The translations under genes were made by a program, and so were the position numbers. The notes under the pieces are model-generated. The model saw nothing but the letters and a program-made list of their open reading frames with translations. It did no database searches and was not told where the DNA came from. 64,000 nucleotides of DNA from Halorussus salilacus (lineage in GTDB: Archaea > Halobacteriota > Halobacteria > Halobacteriales > Haladaptataceae): NCBI RefSeq assembly GCF_024138125.1, contig NZ_CP099995.1, positions 94,516 through 158,515 on the forward strand, read 5' to 3'. Of the stretch, positions 1 to 9,031 are shown one piece after another; the stretch's first letter is position 1, and each line of letters begins with the position of its first letter.

Positions 1-1
1 C

Positions 2-64
2 TTAGAGATTAACTCTCGTTGCTTTTTGTTCCGTATAGAATATGAGTGCGGCGTCCATAAGCAT
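2..64 (-). CDS. possible 20-residue minigene with strong Shine-Dalgarno
   Basis: A short reading frame (starts MLMDAALIFYTEQ, stop at 2-4) follows a near-perfect Shine-Dalgarno, GGAGGTGAT read on the minus strand, six bases before the ATG. Strong SD sites are not the rule for first genes in haloarchaea, so this may be a leader peptide or the head of a gene cut short by decay. It resembles no family I know. The AT-rich surroundings make chance possible. Confidence 0.25.
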   Translation of the reverse strand: MLMDAALIFYTEQKATRVNL

Positions 65-475
65 ATTATCACCTCCATTGACGTTATTGAATTAATAATT
101 CCCCAAACAAATACTCTTTGGTTTGATCTATAAACAGTATTGAGATAAGAACGTAGTGAAGGCTTTGAGCCGCTATTTGAGTGTATGGTGGTACACCAAT
201 CAAGAATCGTACCAAAGGGTCTATTTTACGCTAACTAGACAGTGCCCTCTAACCCAATTGACGCTCCTTCCAATCCTGTTATAGAGTGCTATGAATCACT
301 AGCCTATCCTCTAGCTGTTATCCCCTATTAATAAGATGGCATTTCCTATTAGAATCAAAATATTTAATACTAACCGAACAGACCCATTTACTGTGAGTGG
401 CCATATAATTCCACATGAAAGACATACTGGAAATATCGTTGCCACCCATAAGTTTAGATTATTAGAGACTATCCG
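65..475. other. AT-rich stretch without recognisable gene
   Basis: No coding frame, RNA gene or clear repeat is visible here. It separates the minus-strand minigene from the MATE transporter promoter. Confidence 0.6.
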
Positions 476-484
476 TAATATATA
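476..484 (+). promoter_or_regulatory. TATA box of MATE gene
   Basis: TAATATATA is centred about 24 nt before the ATG at 504. This is the haloarchaeal spacing for a leaderless transcript. Confidence 0.55.
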
Positions 485-503
485 ATAAATAATTGATTAT
501 AAA

Positions 504-1925
504 ATGATTAATGTCGGCTCGGAAGAGATAACTGAAGGGCAACTATACAAAGCGATAATTGGCCTTTCTATTCCGCTGATAATGCAGAATTTTGTGCGGA
601 TTGCTCAACAACTGTCCAATTTATTTTGGCTAGGAAGGTTAAATGAAGAAGCTGTTGCCGCTGCAGGGCTAGCTGGTCCGGTAATTGGATTCATGATCAC
701 TCTTATCGTGCTTGGACCTTTTGTCGGTACCGAAACCCTAGTTTCACAACGTGTCGGTAATGAAGATTATAGTGGCGCAGAATCAGCTTTGTTCACAGGA
801 ATTGTAGCGTTACTCCTTCTTGGGGCAATAATTAGCTTAATCACATATTTTGGGGCAAGCAGCCTTATTGGTTTTTTAAGCTCTTTCCAACATACTCCAT
901 CAGCAGATAATGTACCTTCATTATCTGTAGCGTATCTGAAAATAACAGCTTTTGGATTCACATTTGCTGCTATCAGTGATGGGTTGGAGGCTGGCTTCAT
1001 TGGGTGGGGTGATTCAAAATCGTCTCTTTATTCAAATATTGCATCAGTTGTTGTTGATATCTTACTAGCCCCAGTGTTCATATTTGGAATAGGTCCTGTT
1101 CCTTCACTTGGGATTGCAGGAGCAGCACTATCAACTGTAGCTGGGTACTTAGGGGGGTTAATTCTAGCGTTAATAATCATGTATGGTGGGTGGAGTGAAG
1201 CAAAATTGACTCGCACCAATATTGAATGGAAGATCGAGGAGTACAAAGAGCTGTTGGAGGTTGGGCTTCCCATTACTGGACAAGCAGTTGCAAGTCAATC
1301 AGTTAGCATATTTCTCACATTCCTTACCTTTACAGTAGGCGGAGTTGCAGGTATTGCAGCGTACTCGGTTGGAACACGTGTGAGCAGTCTCACCCTGCTT
1401 CCTGCAAAAGGATTCAAACAAGCTACTCAAAGTGTTGTTGGGCAAAATCTGGGGGCAAATCAACCTAAGCGCGCCAATAAATCGGTTATTCTTAGTGGCG
1501 GAATTATTTTCTCCGTGCTATTTGTATTAGGTCTTATCCAATGGCTAATCCCTACATCCGTAGTCGACCTTTTAGTGCCTTCGTTAAACAATGAGTCTCG
1601 GGAGTTAGCTGCATCATTTGTGAGAATTCTATCATATAGTTATCCTGCTGTAGGCGTGCTTTATATTATTCGTGCTGGATTTGACGCCGCTCGAAAAACT
1701 CGTGTCACTTTCTGGAGTTCCGTATTAGAGAACTATGGAATCCAGCTACCAATTACCGGGATTGGGTTAGTGTTCGGGTTTGGTGTTCTCTCAATCTTTT
1801 GGGCTGAATCACTCTCACGGATTATCGTCGCTAGTGCTATTGTACTCTATTATTACTACCACTCTAAAAATGGAGTAATGGTTAAATCAGCGAAACATGT
1901 TAATGTATCCTCTTCTGATGATTAA
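504..1925 (+). CDS. MATE family multidrug/toxin efflux transporter
   Basis: The 473-residue protein is strongly hydrophobic, with about twelve membrane spans in two similar halves. The first half begins near LSIPLIMQNFVRIAQQLSN and the second near GLPITGQAVASQS, the typical MATE arrangement, and the length is normal for the family. MATE proteins export cationic drugs or metabolites in exchange for Na+ or H+ across the cytoplasmic membrane; the substrate cannot be read here. The gene stands alone with its own TATA box and looks leaderless. Its AT-rich codon use differs from the GC-rich genes later in the window. Confidence 0.9.
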   Translation: MINVGSEEITEGQLYKAIIGLSIPLIMQNFVRIAQQLSNLFWLGRLNEEAVAAAGLAGPVIGFMITLIVLGPFVGTETLVSQRVGNEDYSGAESALFTGIVALLLLGAIISLITYFGASSLIGFLSSFQHTPSADNVPSLSVAYLKITAFGFTFAAISDGLEAGFIGWGDSKSSLYSNIASVVVDILLAPVFIFGIGPVPSLGIAGAALSTVAGYLGGLILALIIMYGGWSEAKLTRTNIEWKIEEYKELLEVGLPITGQAVASQSVSIFLTFLTFTVGGVAGIAAYSVGTRVSSLTLLPAKGFKQATQSVVGQNLGANQPKRANKSVILSGGIIFSVLFVLGLIQWLIPTSVVDLLVPSLNNESRELAASFVRILSYSYPAVGVLYIIRAGFDAARKTRVTFWSSVLENYGIQLPITGIGLVFGFGVLSIFWAESLSRIIVASAIVLYYYYHSKNGVMVKSAKHVNVSSSDD

Positions 1926-2137
1926 TGACATATATTCTAGATTAATTAAATTCGGTTTGGGCAAGGCACTATCCAGTTATATTCTCCGCACTCCCCTAAT
2001 TGGCACCATTTACCGAGCCCCGGCTTAGCTGTTGAGAACCATATTAGAAGACTCAAGACGGTCTTTGTGTGAGAATTCTGGAGTGCCGCCAATTAGATTC
2101 TACGACCTTCTTGTATTTTAACCAAGTTCTATTATTC

Positions 2138-2147
2138 TAATATATTA
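2138..2147 (+). promoter_or_regulatory. TATA box of aminopeptidase gene
   Basis: TAATATATTA is centred about 29 nt before the ATG at 2172. The 210 bases between the MATE stop and this box hold nothing else recognisable. Confidence 0.55.
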
Positions 2148-2171
2148 GTAATGGTTTTATAAGGTCTGTGT

Positions 2172-3278
2172 ATGAATCTGATTGATATGGACGACCGTGT
2201 CAAGAAACACGCCGAGATTCTCGTTGACCACTGTACTGACATCGAAGCAGATGACAATGTACTCATTAAAGCACCAGCAGTGGCGAATGATCTAGTTGTG
2301 GCACTTCATGAGCAGATCGGGAAACGTGGCGCACGCCCCATGCTGTCGTGGATGAACATTCAAGCCAGTCGTGCCTATGCTCGAGCAATGCATGTTGATG
2401 ACTACCGGACGAAAGACCACAAACTCGCCGCAATGAAACAAACGGACGTAGTGATCATAGTAATGGGTTCGGTGAATGCTAGCGAGATGAGCGACATCGA
2501 CCCTGAGAAAACAGCTGCGTCTGGTCGTGTGACCCAGCCCATCCGCAAAGAACGGCGTGAGACAACCCGTTGGGTACTCACTCAATACCCCACGGCTGCC
2601 GACGCCCAGCAAGCAGGGATGAACACCGCGGCATGGACTGATTTCGTGTACAACGCCATCAACATGGATTGGGAGGCACAACGCGAACGCCAGGAGCAGC
2701 TCGTCGAGATTCTCGACCCAGCTGAAGAGATACGCATCGTGAGCGGCACGGACACCGACCTACGACTGTCTGTCGAGGGGATGCGAACTGGCAACGATTA
2801 CGCGAAGCACAATCTACCAGGTGGCGAGACGTTCACGTCGCCAGTCCCTGACTCGGTGAACGGTGAGGTATTGTTCGATATGCCCCTGACCCGTAGTGGT
2901 CGGGAGATACACAATGTTCGTCTTACGTTTAAGGACGGGGAGGTGGTTGACCACGGTGCTCATCAAAACGAAGAAGTGTTGAGTAGCTTGCTGAACACTG
3001 ACAAAGGTGCACGTCGCGTAGGCGAACTCGGTATCGGCATGAATCGTGGTATTGACCGCTTTTCCCATAACATGCTATTTGATGAGAAAATGGGAGATAC
3101 CATCCACCTCGCGCTCGGCAACGCCATAGAAGAGTGTGTTCCGGCGGATCGTACATTTAACGAAAGTGCGATTCACGTAGATATGATTGTAGACATGAGT
3201 GAGAACTCGCGCATCGAGGTGGACAACGAAGTCGTACAGCGAGATGGGATATTCTGCTTTGAGGAGGGGTTTAAGTAA
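2172..3278 (+). CDS. M29-type metalloaminopeptidase (leucyl aminopeptidase / aminopeptidase T family)
   Basis: The 368-residue protein has the ordered M29 signature: a TFTSPVPDSVNGEV block near residue 220, ELGIGMNRGIDRF near 280, DEKMGDTIHLALG near 300 and an IHVDMIVDM block near 335. In this family the Glu, His and Asp residues of these blocks bind two metal ions that remove N-terminal amino acids from peptides. The length and block order are complete, so it is probably an active cytoplasmic enzyme. It is monocistronic and leaderless. The IS6 element lies just after its stop codon and does not interrupt it. Confidence 0.88.
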   Translation: MNLIDMDDRVKKHAEILVDHCTDIEADDNVLIKAPAVANDLVVALHEQIGKRGARPMLSWMNIQASRAYARAMHVDDYRTKDHKLAAMKQTDVVIIVMGSVNASEMSDIDPEKTAASGRVTQPIRKERRETTRWVLTQYPTAADAQQAGMNTAAWTDFVYNAINMDWEAQRERQEQLVEILDPAEEIRIVSGTDTDLRLSVEGMRTGNDYAKHNLPGGETFTSPVPDSVNGEVLFDMPLTRSGREIHNVRLTFKDGEVVDHGAHQNEEVLSSLLNTDKGARRVGELGIGMNRGIDRFSHNMLFDEKMGDTIHLALGNAIEECVPADRTFNESAIHVDMIVDMSENSRIEVDNEVVQRDGIFCFEEGFK

Positions 3279-3287
3279 TGACATAGC

Positions 3288-3296
3288 GAATATGTA
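3288..3296 (+). repeat. left target-site duplication of IS6 element
   Basis: GAATATGTA is repeated exactly at 3994-4002 on the other side of the element. Confidence 0.8.
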
Positions 3297-3993
3297 GGCA
3301 CTGTTCAGATAAGCGTTGAAGGATGAGGCGGTCGAATTCGTAGTGGTCTATGCCAGAATTCAGCCGCCTCAACGAATGTAGCGACTGGATCGAGTTAGAG
3401 TTTGTGGAGCGAGAAGCGACACCGGAGCCGCTGATGAAGCTCAGTATCCACCTGCATGCGGCCGGATTATCACTCTCGGATACTGTTTCTATCTTAGAGA
3501 AGTTCGGTGTCAAACGGTGTCGCTCCACTATCCACAATTGGGTGCAGAAAGCCGATCTACAGCCGACTGACGGCAAAAGCCCGAATCACGTTGCGGTCGA
3601 TGAAACGGTGATTCAACTCAACAATCAACGCTACTGGCTGTACGCCGCCGTCGATCCCGAAACTAACGAATTCCTCCACGTCAAGCTCTATCCGACACGA
3701 ACTATCGTTGTGACGAAGCAGTTTCTCACCGAATTGCAAGAGAAACACCGCGTCGGTGACGCGGTGTTTCTCGTCGATGGCGCACCGTGGTTACAGGCCG
3801 CACTCTTCGAGAAAAACCTCCGATTTCAGTATGTTCGCCACGGAAATCGGAACAGCGTCGAACGTGTTTTCAAAGAATTAAAACGCCGAACCAAACAGTT
3901 CGCCAATCATTTCCGCCACGCGACCCACCGCTCCGCCGAAAATTGGTTGCAAACCTTCGCCTTCGCATGGAATCAGCTAATCTGAACAATGCC
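3297..3993 (+). mobile_element. complete IS6-family insertion sequence, 697 bp
   Basis: Terminal inverted repeats are GGCACTGTTCAGAT on the left (3297-3310) and GGCATTGTTCAGAT, read inward, on the right (3980-3993), differing at one base. A 9-bp perfect duplication flanks the element and one intact transposase fills it. The intact repeats, duplication and gene indicate a recent insertion that may still be mobile. Confidence 0.88.
3350..3985 (+). CDS. IS6-family DDE transposase
   Basis: The 211-residue transposase has an N-terminal helix-turn-helix region followed by the DDE catalytic core: first Asp in AVDETVIQL near residue 83, second Asp in FLVDGAPW near 143, and the Glu in NSVERVFKELK near 178. 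This length is normal for short haloarchaeal IS6 enzymes. The gene ends a few bases before the right inverted repeat. IS6 enzymes move the element by replicative cointegrate formation. Confidence 0.93.
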   Translation: MPEFSRLNECSDWIELEFVEREATPEPLMKLSIHLHAAGLSLSDTVSILEKFGVKRCRSTIHNWVQKADLQPTDGKSPNHVAVDETVIQLNNQRYWLYAAVDPETNEFLHVKLYPTRTIVVTKQFLTELQEKHRVGDAVFLVDGAPWLQAALFEKNLRFQYVRHGNRNSVERVFKELKRRTKQFANHFRHATHRSAENWLQTFAFAWNQLI

Positions 3994-4002
3994 GAATATG
4001 TA
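3994..4002 (+). repeat. right target-site duplication of IS6 element
   Basis: Exact copy of the 9-bp GAATATGTA found at 3288-3296. Beyond it, up to the promoter near 4261, there is no convincing gene; a 69-codon frame at 4017-4226 lacks coding character and a promoter. Confidence 0.8.
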
Positions 4003-4260
4003 GCCCCAAACTGATAATGGCTAAGTTATTATATAATATGATTTCCTCAGGGCGCGAAAGAGTGGAGAGGACTACGTATGGAAACAAATTGGCCGGTGCA
4101 AAGGAGAAGCGGTTTTGCCAGCAACTGTACACAGAGCAGATTCGAAGACAGATAACCGCCTCTCCTGTGCTTTGTTGTATTAGCGAGAAAGTATCCGCAG
4201 AGAGCTGCTGCTACTCGACTTTCTAGGGAAACGCAAATATTTCCCTTCTGAAGCGCAAAG

Positions 4261-4269
4261 TTAAATATT
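4261..4269 (+). promoter_or_regulatory. TATA box of the 627-aa gene
   Basis: TTAAATATT is centred 27 nt before the ATG at 4292, indicating a leaderless transcript. Confidence 0.55.
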
Positions 4270-4291
4270 CTCTGTAGTCAAATTAACAATA

Positions 4292-6175
4292 ATGAGGGTC
4301 CTTGGATCCGATAATCCGCCGGAGTACAGGCAACTTGCATCGGAAATCGCCGGAGAGAGCGAATCGGTTTATGAGATAACTAATCCAAAACCGAGCGAAA
4401 CAAATCTCGTCGTTTCTCCTCCGGATCGGTTGGTTGATTTACCGTTGACTGAGATGTATGAAAGCCTTGCCGCGGAACTTGAAGGCAGCCCTCGTATAGG
4501 AATAATCACAGGACGCACTGTTTCGGAAGCACGGTCGCTGTACTTCGATAGGACACCAGCAGGTGATGAAGATGCCTTAGTGGTTCGGGGTATTGGAGAC
4601 GAGCCTGAACTCGGATACGAGGACTCCTTGATACTTACGGGGAGTGATGTTACGGCGAATGGTATCAAAGACATCACGTCCGATCGCTTTAATTCCTTTT
4701 CAATACTCGCGAATGGAAAATATATTCACCAGTTTCTGTCTGGAGATTACCTTTGTGGATTCCCAAGCGATGAACAGGAGTTCGAATTTACAGAGCCACA
4801 GCCGAATTGCGTGGGCAATGGAGAAATGGACTGCCCAAAGAATGGTAATATCATCAAAGCGGATACCATAGAGGCAGATCACATTTTTTTGAACGCATGC
4901 AATCCTATTCTCTCAGAAACGGCCATATCCCCAGTGAATGTTGGACTGAGCCTTCTGAGTAACGCGACTGCCATGATCGCAAGTCCGCGAGTTATCCGAG
5001 TGGAGTCGTTGCTTGTGGTGCTCCATCACGCGCTGATCAAAGCAGGATACGATGCTGGGGAACGGACGTATCTCTTGAACAGATGTGCTGAAGGAATCGG
5101 TGTTGAACGAATTCCCTTCTTACTCTTCGGCCGACCAGAAGCAGTACCGCCAACGAACGAGTCGGGCGATTGGTCCCTGAACATCGAGCATCGACCCGGT
5201 CGACTAGAAATGCGACTTGAGAACATCTCGGCTCCAATCGTTGATCTAGAGCTTCCTCTTATTGATCCAGGCGATGTACACGTAACGATGGACGACGGTG
5301 AGAAAGATCTGCCATACCACACCATCTTCAAAGAGGGAGACCATTTCAGACTGCTTTTGTTTGACTGGGGGTATCTCGAAATGGAGTCGCTGAACATTCA
5401 GATTAAGACGGATAGAGTCTCTGACGAATTCGCCTCCGAACTCGAGGCTCTCCGTAGCCCCGACCGCCCGTTCTTTTCTAAGAAGACTGAACGTCAGTTG
5501 GAAAACGCCAGAAACCTTATCGGAGGTAGTTCGAAATACCGGCGGAGAGCGGCATTCAATACGGATGCCCGCACCGAACTGCGAGAGCGATATGAGCGCG
5601 CATCTGATGAAATTGGTCGCGCTATGGAATCGTTCATCGACGATATGCTAGCTAATCCTCCAAGGCGACTCGAAGCGACGTATCTCACCGATTGTACGAC
5701 CGACGATATCGAACACCAGTACGGTGAGTGTCCGTACTGTGGCCGAGCAGTTACACGAAGGACATACCGGGACGTGCTTGGGGTCATCGATCGGAACGTG
5801 ATCGATTGTGTGGAGTGTGCGTACATAGCCGACACTCCATATTCCTTCATGGCCGTATTACTACACGGTACTACTCAAATGGAAGCGGACAGTACTCCGG
5901 AATGGGAACTCCAGTTTCAAAACCCATACGACGAGACAGTTGCCATATCATACGGTATAACTACCTCAGCTGACACGGTCGATCCCGAATCCGCGTACGA
6001 TCCATGCCGCGGAAGGGTGACGGTAGAAGCCGGAGATCTCGTTCGGATTCCGATCCAGATAGATGCGACACAATTTGACAAAGACTCTCGTGATGGTGAT
6101 TATCCAGTTCACGCCTATGTAATTGATGAGAAAATGGAAGTTTCAGTCGCAATGAGGTACGCTTGGGTTCGGTGA
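4292..6175 (+). CDS. unknown protein, possible caspase/CHAT-like domain with zinc ribbon
   Basis: I do not firmly recognise this 627-residue protein. The middle looks caspase/CHAT-like. A segment ending FLSGDYLCGFP near residue 155 resembles the region after the catalytic His of that fold, and HIFLNACNP near 198 resembles the strand carrying the catalytic Cys (often LxAC). If the alignment is right, an Asn (ANG near 141) stands where His-Gly is usual, so activity is doubtful. Near residues 478-515 a CPYCGR...CVEC zinc ribbon follows, then a beta-rich C-terminal domain of about 100 residues. The gene is monocistronic, with its own TATA box. It could instead be a specialised surface or maturation protein. 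Confidence 0.5.
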   Translation: MRVLGSDNPPEYRQLASEIAGESESVYEITNPKPSETNLVVSPPDRLVDLPLTEMYESLAAELEGSPRIGIITGRTVSEARSLYFDRTPAGDEDALVVRGIGDEPELGYEDSLILTGSDVTANGIKDITSDRFNSFSILANGKYIHQFLSGDYLCGFPSDEQEFEFTEPQPNCVGNGEMDCPKNGNIIKADTIEADHIFLNACNPILSETAISPVNVGLSLLSNATAMIASPRVIRVESLLVVLHHALIKAGYDAGERTYLLNRCAEGIGVERIPFLLFGRPEAVPPTNESGDWSLNIEHRPGRLEMRLENISAPIVDLELPLIDPGDVHVTMDDGEKDLPYHTIFKEGDHFRLLLFDWGYLEMESLNIQIKTDRVSDEFASELEALRSPDRPFFSKKTERQLENARNLIGGSSKYRRRAAFNTDARTELRERYERASDEIGRAMESFIDDMLANPPRRLEATYLTDCTTDDIEHQYGECPYCGRAVTRRTYRDVLGVIDRNVIDCVECAYIADTPYSFMAVLLHGTTQMEADSTPEWELQFQNPYDETVAISYGITTSADTVDPESAYDPCRGRVTVEAGDLVRIPIQIDATQFDKDSRDGDYPVHAYVIDEKMEVSVAMRYAWVR

Positions 6176-6311
6176 TAAATACAGAGTCGATAGACTATTT
6201 ATTCCCCCACTCTGGTGGAGTCTATTGTGAACGATGTCTGATGTGCGATCCTAACGGGTTTCACTACTACTCAGTAGCCAGTCGAAACTTAGTCCAAATA
6301 TGAATAAAACA

Positions 6312-6857
6312 TCAGCTTTCGATGTTTCTCTTCACTCGTTCCTTCACAATTGGTAACTTGTCACTGAGTTCCTGATGTATGTCCTCCCCCCCGATATATG
6401 TTTTAGAGTTATTAATGAAATAATTCATCTTTTCGATCTGATTCTTTTTTAGGCTTTCGGACCCTCCCAAGCCGTAGTAATCACTATTGTCTAGGATATC
6501 CGCAGCTTTTACAGCCACCGCACTTCTTCCCAGCTCAAAGCACCTCTTATATATATCGTAGTGTCTTTCGAGATAGTCGTCAATGTTCTCGTCGAAACTA
6601 GTAGCTTCCACGATATTTGCAACGTCTTTTCCAAACTTCGACCGAATCTCGTCGGAAGTAACATCTGTATCTTCTAATAGGTCGTGGAGAAAGCCAGAGA
6701 TGACGATGTTCTTTCCGTAATCTCTGTCGTAAAGATCCATTCCTACTCTTGTACTGTGGAGGACCACTGGTTTCGGGTTATTTCCTGAAGATTCGAACGA
6801 TTGGACCAGATATTGGACAGCTCGTTCGATTTCTTCATCTTCTTCTTGGTCTCTCAT
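6312..6857 (-). CDS. HD-domain phosphohydrolase (SpoT/MESH1-like)
   Basis: The 181-residue protein carries the HD metal-binding pattern: His in VVLHSTRVG near residue 33, HD in SGFLHDLLEDTD near 55, and a later Asp in VKAADILDNSD near 130. The HDLLEDT and KAADxxDN spacing is typical of the hydrolase domain of SpoT and small alarmone hydrolases (MESH1). Hydrolysis of (p)ppGpp or a related nucleotide is therefore plausible, but the substrate is not shown. There is no synthetase domain. It is transcribed divergently from the next gene, apparently from a shared AT box. Confidence 0.78.
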   Translation of the reverse strand: MRDQEEDEEIERAVQYLVQSFESSGNNPKPVVLHSTRVGMDLYDRDYGKNIVISGFLHDLLEDTDVTSDEIRSKFGKDVANIVEATSFDENIDDYLERHYDIYKRCFELGRSAVAVKAADILDNSDYYGLGGSESLKKNQIEKMNYFINNSKTYIGGEDIHQELSDKLPIVKERVKRNIES

Positions 6858-6881
6858 CTCAATGACTAATAAGAGATGCAG

Positions 6882-6890
6882 TATTAATTT
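6882..6890. promoter_or_regulatory. shared bidirectional TATA-like box
   Basis: TATTAATTT is nearly palindromic and lies about 28-29 nt from both the minus-strand ATG at 6857 and the plus-strand ATG at 6914. Both genes could be leaderless from this one box. Confidence 0.4.
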
Positions 6891-6913
6891 CTTTTTGGTT
6901 CTAACTGTCTGAG

Positions 6914-7231
6914 ATGCCTTCGCTGACTACCCAAACGACCTCAGTCCTACTCTTTGTCCTTGTGAGGTTCGCACGTCTACTAACGGCTGTTTCAGTGGAA
7001 GAGGTGTCAAACCAATGGGATTTCAACAGAGTCAAAGGTTACCATCATATCTACTCAAATGCGACTGATGAGAGTGAAGATGAAGAGATTTCGTCTTGGG
7101 CGAAGACTGCTATCAAATACTCCTTGACATTTATAGATTCGCTTCTCTCTTTGGCATACAACACTTCTCAGCTGAGTGGACTTCTGAAGCCGAAAGACGG
7201 CTGGAAACAGGTAAACGCGGGCAATGAGTGA
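6914..7231 (+). CDS. small hypothetical protein, 105 aa
   Basis: No family is recognised. The N-terminus holds a short hydrophobic stretch (SVLLFVLVRFARLL), followed by a charged middle (ATDESEDEEISSW) and a second moderately hydrophobic helix. Support comes from the TATA-like box at leaderless distance and the divergent HD gene. The region just downstream is decayed, so this may itself be a fragment of a larger lost gene. Confidence 0.4.
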   Translation: MPSLTTQTTSVLLFVLVRFARLLTAVSVEEVSNQWDFNRVKGYHHIYSNATDESEDEEISSWAKTAIKYSLTFIDSLLSLAYNTSQLSGLLKPKDGWKQVNAGNE

Positions 7232-8429
7232 ATATTTAAGCACCAGAAGCCGTGGGTTCCGGCGGTAGATCAAGTGGAGATATGTCACATACGGGATTAT
7301 TTATAGAGGTGGGCTGATGCGCATACGGCGGTGCATACATAGATCTCAGGGCTTGACGGGATGATCTTCGAACGAAACATGTGTCTGGAAAATGAGTAGA
7401 CACTGGCTTCCAGTTCTGTCACAACGAGAAACCGAGTCTACAAAATGCTGAGGAAACGGTGTATCCTAAGAAGATGGACGAAACAAGCGGAAGTGGTGTG
7501 TCAAGAAAGTGGGTGAAGACCTTCGACAGACCCATGTTGAGGCCACGGGGAAGCCAGCACCAGACTTCGGAGCTACTAAATCACATATGAATGGGATTAC
7601 TATTGGAAAATGTGACCGAAGGGAATAAACCGGAGAGAATACATCATGAGTAGTTCCCTGGGCGTGTCGGATTAGCTGGCTGACTGCCTGATAACGGGTA
7701 TCGGCTCGATTCGATCTCGATCCAAACAAAAGCAGTCAGAGTCACGAGCTCATGGTTACGAAGGACGGGGACTCAGTGAAACACCACCAGATCTACACTG
7801 TAGAAGCTGGTTCCGACGGTGAAATTGGTGGCTTCATGAAAGACGAGCCTCTTCCAAACGCTCCGGGAAACTATCGGTCGAAGTTCTCAACTAGTGAGGA
7901 AACGAAGGTTGACACTGAAAGTGAGCTTGCTTGAGATCTCGTCTGTGTCATGCTCACCTGCTGGATTAGAGGTCAAGGAAAGCTCAGGTTCTTCAACTCG
8001 TCAGGAGGCTGTTCAACGACTACTTCGTAGTCCTCTTTGATCTCATCAGCCTTCCCGAATTAGAAAAAGAGGAACTCGATCAGGCCAAGACCGAGTGCTG
8101 GAGTAGGTAGTGACCGACCTGTTCGAGGAACGTCTGGAGGCGCGCGACCTCACAGACGGCGAGTCGACGAACGCGATCGACTAGACGCTCTGGATATGAG
8201 GGGGACTTACCGACGTAGTAGCACGGATGTATAAGATAACTTACAGTCATCGTCAGAGTGGCCTCGTCCGGGTGAAGGCGGCGACCCGTCGTGCGGTCCC
8301 TCAGAACCCGAATCAGGGTAGAGTATTCTCCGTTCCTGGGTAGGTGTTGTCTCCTCTCCTCTGTGGATATTGAATTGGAGGAACGGGAGTGGCTAGAGGG
8401 CTCGGCCTACAACGTTCGAATCATGGCTT
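7232..8429. other. decayed region without intact gene
   Basis: About 1.2 kb with many stops in all frames but patches of coding character. A short plus-strand frame at 7752-7934 starts MVTKDGDSVKHHQ. A minus-strand patch near 7975-8055 reads DEIKEDYEVVVEQPPDELKN. A plus-strand patch near 8108-8190 reads DLFEERLEARDLTDGES and is cut by a stop. These look like remnants of several haloarchaeal genes, none identifiable. Confidence 0.5.
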
Positions 8430-8961
8430 CAGTATCCGGAGCCACGAAAGTGCCAGTCAGATGCTGCAGGTCCTCCCTTTCCGTGATCCTTCGTGTAATG
8501 CCTGTTCGTAAACGAGCTGGCTATACATTCCCAGTTGACGGTCGATCCGCAAACGGGCGTCGCTCGCGAACGAGAGGAAATACCGGTTCGCAAGTGCTTC
8601 TGTCGGGCTGCCGTTGAGGAACGTTCAAAGTCGATACGAATCGTACTCAACACTACGATCCGCAGTGCCTCCTTGTAGTCGTCAGTGGTTTCGACGTAGA
8701 CTGTTTCGAGAGCGCCGCCGAAGACCTCGGTGCGACTGAGTCCCTGACAGACCGGCCATCGTAGTTTAAACCCACCGCACTCGGATTCGCGCTGGATGGC
8801 AATGGCTTGCATGTCGTCTGCATCGCTGGTGGCAACCAACGCAGCGTCTCCGTCGTCGGTGCCGTCGAGCTTCAGCGTCCTTGCAGTCGGAGACAGAAGG
8901 AAGTCCATCCGTTACCGAGTACTTCCAACAGCCAACTGAGTCCGTACGTCCACACGTCCAT
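8430..8961 (-). pseudogene. frameshifted remnant of an unknown gene
   Basis: The likely original start is the ATG at 8961 (MDVWTYGLSWLLEVLGNG). The coding sense then jumps to another frame (LKLDGTDDGDAALVATSDAD and on to VETTDDYKEALRIVVLST). Near 8630 it jumps again to a frame reading NGSPTEALANRYFLSFAS. Two frame changes within 530 bases point to a dead gene. The product is not recognised. Confidence 0.45.
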
Positions 8962-9031
8962 CGTCTAGGGGAGAGGATACTCCGTGGGTCTCGATGACTT
9001 CTCAATCTAAATTCACTCATCTTAGCCGTGA

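Noticed and set aside
4017..4226. 69-codon frame after the IS element
   Set aside because: No TATA box at the right distance, basic Cys-rich composition unlike haloarchaeal proteins.
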